A stretch of 7,030 bases of DNA from JAQICX01 sp964441455 (GCA_964441455.1 CAYTUX010000295.1:1-7030); one strand, 5' to 3'. Counted from the first letter of the stretch, positions 1 to 6,011 are shown. Notes: generated from the letters alone by a model not told the origin. Made by a program: numbers and translations.

Positions 1-20
1 TTAGAGAGTTTTGTTATACT

Positions 21-94
21 GTTCGGTGTCATCTATTATGAGGCAATAGAAATGTTCTATTTAATCCGTTCGGTGTCTAGTTATTATGAGGCAA
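21..94. repeat. Pair of ~26-bp direct repeats flanking a small hairpin
   Basis: Copy 1 (21-46) and copy 2 (68-94) both begin with GTTCGGTGTC and end with TATTATGAGGCAA. They differ only in a middle of three or four bases. Between them, 45-61 is a perfect 7-bp stem (AATAGAA / TTCTATT) with a 3-base loop. There are only two copies, 47 bp apart, the intervening sequence is short, and no cas gene is present, so this is not a CRISPR array. The identity of the repeat is unknown; a tandem duplication or the end of a repeat family cut by the window edge would both fit. Confidence 0.75.
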
Positions 95-147
95 CACGGT
101 AACCTTGAGTTTTCGGTTGGCATTTTTGTTTGTTGTTTAATTTTGGA

Positions 148-158
148 AAGCCATTTGC
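148..158 (+). repeat. Dispersed intergenic motif AAGCCATTYGC, copy 1
   Basis: This copy reads AAGCCATTTGC. An identical 11-mer lies in the leader of the peptidase gene and a one-base variant lies downstream of the sulfotransferase gene. It is followed by CACTCA and then TTGCT, as the third copy also is, with a different number of bases between. Confidence 0.4.
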
Positions 159-188
159 CACTCACTTCGTTCGTTGCTCCTTTCTATT

Positions 189-204
189 TTTCTCATTAGA
201 GAAA
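189..204. repeat. Short hairpin, 6-bp stem
   Basis: TTTCTC (189-194) pairs perfectly with GAGAAA (199-204) around an ATTA loop. It is the first of four hairpins in about 250 bp. No T-run follows it closely on either strand, so it is not called a terminator. Confidence 0.5.
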
Positions 205-228
205 GACTCAAAACGAAGTTGCAGAGAG

Positions 229-264
229 GCTTTAGACTCTAATCATAAATTAATAGTCTAAAGC
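229..264. repeat. Perfect 10-bp inverted repeat GCTTTAGACT / AGTCTAAAGC
   Basis: The arms 229-238 and 255-264 are exact reverse complements separated by a 16-base AT-rich loop. The outer seven bases of both arms recur as the hairpin at 417-435, and both left arms are preceded by GAG. No T-run follows, so a terminator is unlikely. The repeat could be a structured RNA element, a protein-binding site, or the end of a non-autonomous element. Confidence 0.7.
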
Positions 265-335
265 AATGAACGCAGTGAATGGCCTACCCTCGCTTACGCG
301 TCTACCAAAACAACAACTTGCGATAGCAGCACATT

Positions 336-397
336 TTTTACTTTGCAGGCAGAATGATTCGTATGCTTATACTGAAGTCACTGCCTGCAAAGCAAAA
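336..397. repeat. Long inverted repeat, 15 of 16 bp paired
   Basis: CTTTGCAGGCA (341-351) is the exact reverse complement of TGCCTGCAAAG (382-392). Past one mismatch (A340 with C393), four more T-A pairs extend the stem to 336-397. The loop is 30 bases. It is the longest stem in the left region, and it lies between the two hairpins that share arms. Confidence 0.7.
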
Positions 398-416
398 CCT
401 GCACACGCGAAGCGAG

Positions 417-435
417 GCTTTAGTTCATCTAAAGC
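417..435. repeat. Perfect 7-bp hairpin GCTTTAG-TTCAT-CTAAAGC
   Basis: The arms 417-423 and 429-435 pair perfectly around a 5-base loop. They are the same arms as the outer part of the inverted repeat at 229-264, so the two hairpins look like direct copies of one unit with different loops. The sequence after each right arm is also similar (AATGAAC after the first, AACGGAAC after the second). Confidence 0.65.
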
Positions 436-478
436 AACGGAACAAAGTGTAGTGGCAACTCTTGCAAGTCAGTTTTTT

Positions 479-506
479 TTGCTTAAGACAAGTGGATCCT
501 TATGAT
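479..506 (+). promoter_or_regulatory. Possible sigma70-type promoter of the transposase remnant
   Basis: TTGCTT (479-484) and TATGAT (501-506) are separated by 16 bases and lie just upstream of the remnant's Shine-Dalgarno sequence. The -10 box matches consensus at five of six positions, but the -35 box at only three. This is a weak call made from pattern alone. Confidence 0.25.
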
Positions 507-532
507 AAACTAATAAAAAAAGGATACACATT

Positions 533-616
533 ATGAGTACAAGAAACCGCCGCTGTTATGATGCCGCATTTAAGATCCGGGTAGTTCTGGAGGCATTGCC
601 AGCCTCTCATCCGTAA
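533..616 (+). pseudogene. Truncated IS3-type transposase OrfA, N-terminal fragment
   Basis: The 27-codon frame begins MSTRNRRCYDAAFKIRVVLE and ends ALPASHP then TAA. The segment from RRCYDAAFKIRVVLEAL resembles the start of IS3-family OrfA proteins, whose first DNA-binding helix typically reads like 'RRxYsxeFKxxVvlEAl'. An intact OrfA has roughly 90-100 residues and is followed by a DDE-domain OrfB. Here the similarity stops after about 22 residues, and nothing further of the helix-turn-helix or catalytic part is seen. The start is supported by AGGA at 521-524, eight bases before the ATG. The fragment is probably the decayed 5' end of an insertion sequence, broken near base 598, and cannot make a functional transposase. 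The family call rests on a short stretch and is moderate. Confidence 0.6.
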
Positions 617-763
617 TGGCGTATTGTCAGTATTTAATTTATATTACAAATTGTGTTTTTGCTCATTCGCCATAAAACTCTTGTTACAAACATTATAGAT
701 GCATTTTATTGATTTTCGTAAAATATTCTGGCTATTTTATCAAATATAAACAATCCAGTCTCT

Positions 764-799
764 AAAAAAATACGCCCAACAAGATATTTGTCGGGCGTA
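764..799 (-). terminator. Intrinsic terminator of the C10 peptidase gene
   Basis: Read on the minus strand, TACGCCCGACAA (799-788) pairs with TTGTTGGGCGTA (782-771) as a 12-bp stem with one G-T pair and a 5-base ATATC loop. Seven T (770-764) follow directly. It starts 48 bases after the stop codon of the leftward peptidase gene. The GC-rich stem base abutting the T-run is the classical Rho-independent layout. No T-run follows the stem in the plus direction, so it acts for the minus strand. Confidence 0.9.
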
Positions 800-847
800 A
801 AAGTCAACCATAAACAATCAACATAGAAATCATTATTTCTTCTAAAA

Positions 848-3800
848 TCAATCTTGCATTCTGGCTTTCAGACGGATATAACTGGATTTATTTGTAACAG
901 GCAGAGTGGCTTTCCAAGTCTCATTGCTGTCAGTCTCTGACATCATTGTATATACAAAACCGTTCGTTCCCCAATTAGTAATAATCAACGAATCTGTCCA
1001 GGTCGGGAACAACAGAACATCTTCTGTGCCTTTAGACTTCTTATAGATTACAGCAAAAGTACTTGGATCATCATCAGTCAATGGTGTAAGCACATCTTCA
1101 GCTGAACAAGACACCATCGGATCCAAACCAATTGCATATTTCAGAAGGTTCTGAATGCCATCTCCAGCCGGACAATCGGAATACCCCTGTTCATTCTTTG
1201 GAACTCCTCTATCAATAAGACTTAACTCATATGGAGATAATAAACACAATAGTTCCGGATACCCATTCATTTTCCAGGTGCCGATAAAATCCCAACCTGC
1301 AAATGTAGATTGAGTCTGCATCTCGGCTGTTGTTTTGCCAATACCACCGGAATCACCAGTTCTTCCAGAGGTCTGAACATCCCAGAAACTCTCACTGATT
1401 GTGCCTCCATTTTCAAGTCCGCAGAAACCTCCAACATAGGAATCACCATTGACACTGCCGGTTGAATAACAATTGTCAATACTGCCACCAGAGTTATTAA
1501 GTCCGTTAAAACCACCGACATTAATTGTTCCTTGAACCGTGCCCGTAGAATAGCAATCGTTAACAATACTGATATTTACGCCTATAAGACCACCAACATT
1601 TCTCCTACCGTTAACGCTACCTTTTGAGTAACAGTTGTCAATAGTACCCTCTCGATTTTGTGCACAAAAACCACCGACACCTCTATCACCAACAACATCA
1701 ACACTTGAATAGCAGTTACTTATTATACCGGCATTGATACCGCAAAGACCGCCTGCTCGACCTTCCGATTCAATAACTCCTGTCGTCTGGCATTCAACAA
1801 TACTTCCATTATCATTATATCCGCAAAAAACACCGATATCACCCGTGCCTGCAAATATCGATGCATTCTCAATTGCCAGATTTATAATTTCTGCACCGGA
1901 AACATACCCGAACAAACCAAGATAATCCTTATCAGCTCCACCAGTATTTATTGCAAGATTAATGATTTTATATCCATCTCCATCAAAGTTACCAGTAAAT
2001 GGAATACCTGAACCCTGTCCAATAAGTGCACTTGTGAAAGTTTCTCCCGCCAAACCAATATCAGCGGTCATTTTAAAGCTCTTGCCATAATCATTAGTAC
2101 TGGTTCCCAACGTCAATAAGTCAGCCTTATTTGCAATCAGATAAGGATCTGACTCGGTTCCGGAACCTCCGCTATATTTTGGTTGCCACATTAACATAGG
2201 ATAACCCCACATCCGCCAAGTATCAACAAAATCCCAGCCGGCATCAGTAAACGTAGATTTCGTCTGCATCTGAGCTGTTGTCTTACCTGTGCCTCCGGCA
2301 CTAGTTAATATTTCTGAAGTCTCTTTATCCCAAAAACAATTTTCTACAGCGCCACCACTAATACCACAGAACCCACCAACAGTACTAGAACCTCCTTTTA
2401 CAGAACCAGTGGAATATGAATTAATAACGGAACTTCCTGACCATCCTGTGAAACCGCCAACATGACTTATTCCTTCCACTGAACATCTGGAATATGAATT
2501 ACTGACTACACTTCCACTATATCCAGATAAACCACCAACATAATATCCTCCTTTTACAGTGCCGGTAGAATACGATGATCTGCATAAACTTTCAAAACCA
2601 CCAATTCCATATAAACCACCAACCCAATCTTCTCCAGTCACATCACAATCAGCAGAACAAGATATTATCTTACCTTCTATACTACTTCCAACAAGACCAC
2701 CAACATTAGAAGCCCCTACGACATAACCTGCAAAATCGCAGGAACGAATTGTTCCCTTATAGTTCCGTCCACACAAACCACCAATATCAGAATCACCATC
2801 AACATTCCCTGTTGAATGACTGCTTTCAATTATTCCTGTGTTATATCCGCACAAACCGCCAACATTAAAGAGCCCTGCTATCGACCCTGTTGAATAACAA
2901 AAATTGATTATTCCTGAATAACTATATCCGCAAAGACCTCCGACATAATCATTACCACTTACAGTTCCTGTTGAGTAGCAAGATGAAATCGTTCCATAAG
3001 CAGTATAACCACAAAGGCCTCCAACATAATTATTACCACTGACATTACAGTCAACTATCCCTAGATTTCTAACTTCACCACCTGAACCAATGTTCCCGAA
3101 TAGACCTATATAGTCATTTGTTGTAACGACGTCAATTGATAAATTCAATATCTTATTACCATCACCATCAAAAGTTCCGGAAAATTTTGTGCCTTGAAAG
3201 CCAGAAGTTGAGCTACTTGTATCAGGTGCAATTATAGCTCTTGTAAAATTCTCACCAGCAAGATCAATATCAGCAGTCATAAGAAAATGTTTATCATAAT
3301 CCGCAGTTGTTTCTCCTATTTCCAACAAATCATTAACATTTGCAATCAAGTAAGGGTCGACCTCAGTCCCCGAACCTCCACTATAACTTGATGAGCTAAT
3401 TATACTCAATATAAAGTTTGCTGCTGCAACATTTCCACATGAAACAGAAGAACTTGAAGTCACCGTCTTACTTAAAGTTTCTGTCTGATAACCAGATTTA
3501 CTTGATGTTACAATATGACTACCAACTGAAATACCAACTAACCCATAAATACCATTTGCATCTGTTATATCTGTTTTGCCATCAGCTGATACACTTACAC
3601 CAGAAATAGGATTGTCACTCTCATCCAAAATCCTCCCACTAATAATTTCTCCTACTTGTGTTGGAAAAACATTATATATGGGTTCATCCACAATATTAAA
3701 ATCAAAAACAGTCCCCACGTCTGGCAAAGCATACCACAGATCATCAGCCCCAGCCCACCCCATATTTAAATGACTATACCTAGTAGAACTATTATATCCA

Positions 3801-4852
3801 TAACCATCACATATAATTGAATGCCCGCCGTCCTCTGAATCAACTCCTAGAATAATTGGTTTACCAGCATCCATATTAGACTCTATAATAAGATTAATCA
3901 TAGTCATTGGCAGATTCACAGAAGAATAATCTGACAAAACAACATTAGCATAGCCAAAGAACGACGATAGTGCGGTCTTAGCATCAGAATGATAAGCACT
4001 TGAGCCATCTAAGGTATACGCCATCTTCGATCCAACTCCTGCATCATAACAAAGAGTACCAATAGCCTGCCTCTGAATCGTCGTTATTGAAAAAGTAGGT
4101 ACTAATGGCATAGAATCCCAATCATATGCACCTCCGCTACCATCTCCACCTCTTGTGTATGCAACCTTAGCAACATCATCAAAAGAAATTGTATTGGAAC
4201 ATACGCCTATACCAGAAACTGGAAACTTATGGTATCTCATTAACTGAGCCATAGATGTTGCAACACAACCACAAACAGAATTACTTGGAGTATAATAATT
4301 ATAAGTATTCATCCCGTCGACAGTATCCTGATTCCATTTACTTTGAACTAATGGTGCAACTCTGACATCTGAAATTGAAGACAAACTTTTTTTTGAAATT
4401 TCTGTTTTATCTGCAGCAAGTAATAACATTTGCCATCTATTTTGTGATACATTTAAATCATTAACTTGATTAGCAACTAGTGTATCTTTAATAAAATCCA
4501 GTCGTCCACCCATATCAGCATTAATCAAAGACCATAATGGGTTGTTTGCGGATGAATCAAAAGCACCTTCTTCTGAAAAAGCAACAATTGGCTCAATAAG
4601 ATCATCAGCACTAGTAATCACATAACCGCCATTTTCCAAAGAAACAACATAAAACAAAACTTCTTTATTGGCATTATGATAGCTATCAACCTTCGATATA
4701 TTGATATTCATCATCTCTTTAAGCGGCTGGTTATCTAAGTTCAACCAACCTTTAACCACCTGCTCGGCCTGTTTTTCTGAAACCGTAGCCGCAAATATAG
4801 AATTCCACGTAAGAAACACAGATACCAATATCAGTAACAATCTACTTATCAT
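848..4852 (-). CDS. Secreted C10 (streptopain-family) cysteine peptidase with GLUG repeats
   Basis: This predicted exported protease has 1334 residues. Residues 1-21 form a signal peptide (hydrophobic LLLILVSVFL, cleavage likely after SIFA). Residues 22 to about 165 resemble the C10 propeptide (YVVSLENGGYVITSADD at 68-84), which keeps the enzyme inactive until cleaved. The catalytic domain spans about 166-400: WNQ at 173-175 (oxyanion-hole Gln), nucleophile Cys196 in GCVATSMAQLMRYHKFP, His344 in DGGHSIICDGY, and HLNMGWAG at 361-368. The Cys-to-His spacing of 148 equals that of streptopain (SpeB). Residues about 402-480 resemble a carboxypeptidase-regulatory-like beta domain (ISGRILDESDNPISGVSV). 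Two duplicated blocks (489-893 and 894-1200) carry 10 and 7 GLUG repeats. Residues about 1205-1334 form a C-terminal module around DGIQNLLKYAIGLDP. The start is supported by AAAGG eight bases upstream and by the signal peptide. Substrate is unknown; the repeats suggest a beta-solenoid stalk or binding surface. The protein is far longer than the roughly 400 residues of SpeB. Confidence 0.93.
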   Translation of the reverse strand: MISRLLLILVSVFLTWNSIFAATVSEKQAEQVVKGWLNLDNQPLKEMMNINISKVDSYHNANKEVLFYVVSLENGGYVITSADDLIEPIVAFSEEGAFDSSANNPLWSLINADMGGRLDFIKDTLVANQVNDLNVSQNRWQMLLLAADKTEISKKSLSSISDVRVAPLVQSKWNQDTVDGMNTYNYYTPSNSVCGCVATSMAQLMRYHKFPVSGIGVCSNTISFDDVAKVAYTRGGDGSGGAYDWDSMPLVPTFSITTIQRQAIGTLCYDAGVGSKMAYTLDGSSAYHSDAKTALSSFFGYANVVLSDYSSVNLPMTMINLIIESNMDAGKPIILGVDSEDGGHSIICDGYGYNSSTRYSHLNMGWAGADDLWYALPDVGTVFDFNIVDEPIYNVFPTQVGEIISGRILDESDNPISGVSVSADGKTDITDANGIYGLVGISVGSHIVTSSKSGYQTETLSKTVTSSSSVSCGNVAAANFILSIISSSSYSGGSGTEVDPYLIANVNDLLEIGETTADYDKHFLMTADIDLAGENFTRAIIAPDTSSSTSGFQGTKFSGTFDGDGNKILNLSIDVVTTNDYIGLFGNIGSGGEVRNLGIVDCNVSGNNYVGGLCGYTAYGTISSCYSTGTVSGNDYVGGLCGYSYSGIINFCYSTGSIAGLFNVGGLCGYNTGIIESSHSTGNVDGDSDIGGLCGRNYKGTIRSCDFAGYVVGASNVGGLVGSSIEGKIISCSADCDVTGEDWVGGLYGIGGFESLCRSSYSTGTVKGGYYVGGLSGYSGSVVSNSYSRCSVEGISHVGGFTGWSGSSVINSYSTGSVKGGSSTVGGFCGISGGAVENCFWDKETSEILTSAGGTGKTTAQMQTKSTFTDAGWDFVDTWRMWGYPMLMWQPKYSGGSGTESDPYLIANKADLLTLGTSTNDYGKSFKMTADIGLAGETFTSALIGQGSGIPFTGNFDGDGYKIINLAINTGGADKDYLGLFGYVSGAEIINLAIENASIFAGTGDIGVFCGYNDNGSIVECQTTGVIESEGRAGGLCGINAGIISNCYSSVDVVGDRGVGGFCAQNREGTIDNCYSKGSVNGRRNVGGLIGVNISIVNDCYSTGTVQGTINVGGFNGLNNSGGSIDNCYSTGSVNGDSYVGGFCGLENGGTISESFWDVQTSGRTGDSGGIGKTTAEMQTQSTFAGWDFIGTWKMNGYPELLCLLSPYELSLIDRGVPKNEQGYSDCPAGDGIQNLLKYAIGLDPMVSCSAEDVLTPLTDDDPSTFAVIYKKSKGTEDVLLFPTWTDSLIITNWGTNGFVYTMMSETDSNETWKATLPVTNKSSYIRLKARMQD
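1250..2173 (-). repeat. Second copy of the duplicated GLUG block (residues 894-1201)
   Basis: The block opens with SGGSGTESDPYLIANKADLL, passes through FTGNFDGDGYKIINLAI, and ends with FWDVQTSG...GGIGKTTAEMQTQSTF and AGWDFIGTWKMNGYPEL. Every one of these landmarks is present in the same order in the first block. The seven GLUG repeats lie at residues 975-1163 (bases 1364-1930), each 26-28 residues with the pattern xxVGGLCGxxxxGxIxxCYSTGxVxG. The block is shorter than the first by about three repeats. Confidence 0.85.
2174..3388 (-). repeat. First copy of the duplicated GLUG block (residues 489-893)
   Basis: The block opens with SGGSGTEVDPYLIANVNDLL, contains a FSGTFDGDGNKILNLSI lead-in, and closes with FWDKETSE...GGTGKTTAQMQTKSTF and AGWDFVDTWRMWGYPML. 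Ten GLUG repeats fill residues 579-847 (bases 2312-3118). The best-preserved ones read like NNYVGGLCGYTAYGTISSC followed by YSTGTVSG. The first repeat in each block is degenerate (YIGLFG or YLGLFG), as expected for a capping turn. Repeat units differ considerably at the DNA level, so the expansion is not recent. Confidence 0.85.
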
Positions 4853-4860
4853 CGTTTTTT

Positions 4861-4865
4861 CCTTT
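4861..4865 (-). promoter_or_regulatory. Ribosome binding site of the C10 peptidase gene
   Basis: On the minus strand AAAGG stands eight bases before the ATG at 4852 within a purine-rich run (AAGAAAAAGGAAAAAACG). It fixes the start, which also gives a complete signal peptide. Confidence 0.7.
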
Positions 4866-4895
4866 TTCTTGCTTTTCCTATTCTCAAATACTCAT

Positions 4896-4906
4896 AAGCC
4901 ATTTGC
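4896..4906 (+). repeat. Dispersed intergenic motif AAGCCATTYGC, copy 2
   Basis: The 11-mer AAGCCATTTGC is identical to the copy at 148-158. It lies in the untranslated leader of the peptidase gene, 44 bases upstream of the ATG. Together with the copy at 5222 it extends to ATAAGCCATTYGC. Confidence 0.4.
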
Positions 4907-4996
4907 GGCGATTATCCGTTATCGTTCCCAACCTTTAATTTTTTCCTACTGCCAATAGCAAGCCAACTGGATATTACACAATAAAAAATCCTTTTT

Positions 4997-5024
4997 ATAG
5001 TAGGGCTTACTGTTTTAATTTCAA
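4997..5024 (-). promoter_or_regulatory. Possible sigma70-type promoter of the C10 peptidase gene
   Basis: On the minus strand TTGAAA (5024-5019) and TACTAT (5002-4997) are 16 bases apart. TATAAA overlaps the -10 position three bases downstream. It would give a leader of roughly 135-140 bases before the ATG. Both boxes match consensus only partly and the region is AT-rich, so chance similarity is possible. Confidence 0.3.
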
Positions 5025-5221
5025 AAAACATCAACAGGTAATCAATATATTATTTTCTTAAAAACTATTCAAGAGAAAAAGCTTGTCCATCAACAGTTCC
5101 TGCAAAAAACGTCTATGTTCTCTAGTAAGAGTAGCAATTTGTGACTAAAATTATTATTATTTGTATTACAACCCTTCATTTTCTTGCCTGTCACGCCGTG
5201 CCTGAAAGGCGAAGGAGGAAT

Positions 5222-5232
5222 AAGCCATTCGC
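5222..5232 (+). repeat. Dispersed intergenic motif AAGCCATTYGC, copy 3
   Basis: This copy reads AAGCCATTCGC, one base different from the other two. CACTCA and then TTGCT follow, as they do after the copy at 148-158, which suggests related longer repeat units rather than a bare 11-mer. Confidence 0.4.
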
Positions 5233-5256
5233 TTCACTCATTGCTGTCGTAAACTC

Positions 5257-5273
5257 CAGCCTCTCTTAGGCTG
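5257..5273 (-). terminator. Weak candidate terminator hairpin after the sulfotransferase gene
   Basis: CAGCCT and AGGCTG form a perfect 6-bp stem with a 5-base loop, about 50 bases past the sulfotransferase stop codon. On the minus strand it is followed only by GAGTTT, not a proper T-run. It may be a weak or Rho-assisted end of the operon or an unrelated hairpin. No better terminator is visible in this gap. Confidence 0.25.
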
Positions 5274-5324
5274 CGCCACGAGTGTCTGCCCTGTGTCATC
5301 TGCGGATTATACTTTCTGCTTCTC

Positions 5325-6011
5325 CTAAACTATCTCAAGTTTGCCGCTTATGCGGTTTTCAGGATATTTGCTGTCAAAATTATAACCGAAAATTTCAATA
5401 TCATCTGAATATCGATTCGCCACAAGCTCAATCATCTCATCATCGTAAAATTTTCGATAATCAACGCCTGTGTTGGAAGAACTGTTTATATGTTTTAATT
5501 TTATAGGAATACCCAAATTCCGGGAAATATTTTCCATGTCTTCATTCAGATATTCAAAATGACCGAGAAAATCGACTTTTATAGAACCATCAGTACACCT
5601 GAAGAAATCAGACTGCTGTCTCAATGAATACAGTTCTTGTATCCAACCCACATTTCCTTCCTCAATTTCGACAAGCAGTTCTTTCAGCGAATCTATACCA
5701 TCCATATCTGTCGGAGGATATCTTTTTTCTTTCAGAAACCTATATAATGATGACATCCTATCCCACGGATTTCTTACAAAGCCAAAAGTATAATAACTTG
5801 AGATATCGGTATCTCTAAAAATTTTATCTGTTGGAGAGAAACGACTTTCTATATTTGTCTCCAGTTCTGCAACAGTTTCGTGCAGAGGAGAGTCTTGATT
5901 AATCCACGACTTTCTGTTTCCACGAATATTTTCCAAACAATCCGTAATACTTTTACCTGCTGTCTTCGGGATATGTATAAAAATGAATTTGTATTTTGTG
6001 TTTATTATCAT
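5325..6011 (-). CDS. Small sulfotransferase (Sulfotransfer_2-like), carbohydrate type
   Basis: The 228-residue protein has the PAPS-binding signatures of sulfotransferases. The 5'-phosphosulfate-binding loop is PKTAGKS at 15-21, right after the first strand (KFIFIHI). The 3'-phosphate-binding motif is FVRNPWDRMSSLYRF at 78-92, with Arg80 and the following helix. FLGHFEYLNEDM at 148-159 and the tail YRKFYDDEMIELVANRY...DIEIFGYNF match the usual end of bacterial family-2 carbohydrate sulfotransferases. The length is normal for a cytoplasmic bacterial form; there is no signal peptide or membrane segment. It should transfer sulfate from PAPS to a sugar hydroxyl; the acceptor is unknown. Its ATG overlaps the upstream gene's TGA as ATGA, and GAGGA at 6024-6028 is a rather distant (12-base) ribosome binding site, so translation is probably coupled. 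The upstream pyruvyl transferase suggests a polysaccharide or glycolipid acceptor. Confidence 0.88.
   Translation of the reverse strand: MIINTKYKFIFIHIPKTAGKSITDCLENIRGNRKSWINQDSPLHETVAELETNIESRFSPTDKIFRDTDISSYYTFGFVRNPWDRMSSLYRFLKEKRYPPTDMDGIDSLKELLVEIEEGNVGWIQELYSLRQQSDFFRCTDGSIKVDFLGHFEYLNEDMENISRNLGIPIKLKHINSSSNTGVDYRKFYDDEMIELVANRYSDDIEIFGYNFDSKYPENRISGKLEIV

Larger units (their letters stand above)
1..532. other. Gene-free region with direct repeats and hairpins
   Basis: No convincing gene is seen on either strand. A 79-codon open frame at 266-505 lacks a Shine-Dalgarno sequence and runs straight through three inverted repeats, so it is not called. The stretch holds a direct-repeat pair near its left edge, four hairpins between 189 and 435, a run of eight T at 473-480, and a leader-like segment before the transposase remnant at 533. 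Base composition is patchy, with richer G+C between about 265 and 465 than in the surrounding AT-rich DNA. This fits an accumulation of decayed mobile or repetitive sequence, which is an inference. Confidence 0.6.
4853..5324. other. Intergenic region between the peptidase gene and the sulfotransferase operon
   Basis: No gene is seen. Towards the peptidase it holds the ribosome binding site, a leader of about 130 bases and a possible promoter near 4997-5024. Its middle (about 5040-5180) is AT-rich, with repeated TTA triplets at 5151-5160. A more GC-rich patch at about 5185-5285 holds a 6-bp hairpin and one copy of the AAGCCATTYGC motif. An AAGGAGG at 5211-5217 resembles a plus-strand Shine-Dalgarno sequence, but no ATG with a meaningful open frame follows at a proper distance. 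Confidence 0.6.

Noticed and set aside
21..94. CRISPR array
   Set aside because: There are only two imperfect copies, with an intervening 21-base sequence that is itself a hairpin, and no cas genes are in view.
266..505. 79-codon plus-strand open frame
   Set aside because: There is no Shine-Dalgarno sequence before the ATG, the frame crosses two complete inverted repeats and starts at the edge of a third, and the product has no recognisable domain. It is better explained as repeat DNA that happens to stay open.
1267..1566. 99-codon minus-strand open frame inside the peptidase gene
   Set aside because: It is an out-of-frame shadow of the GLUG repeats; the repeated codons of the real frame keep the alternative frame open.
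4701..4958. Plus-strand open frame across the start of the peptidase gene
   Set aside because: It is mostly the reverse complement of the signal-peptide and leader DNA; its hydrophobic look comes from the T-rich leader. It has no ribosome binding site or homology that I can recognise.
5211..5240. Small plus-strand gene after AAGGAGG
   Set aside because: No ATG, GTG or TTG at a suitable distance leads into a meaningful open frame.
5347..5364. Plus-strand terminator hairpin CCGC-TTAT-GCGG followed by TTTT
   Set aside because: The stem is only 4 bp, lies inside the 3' end of the sulfotransferase coding sequence and faces the direction opposite to all genes here.
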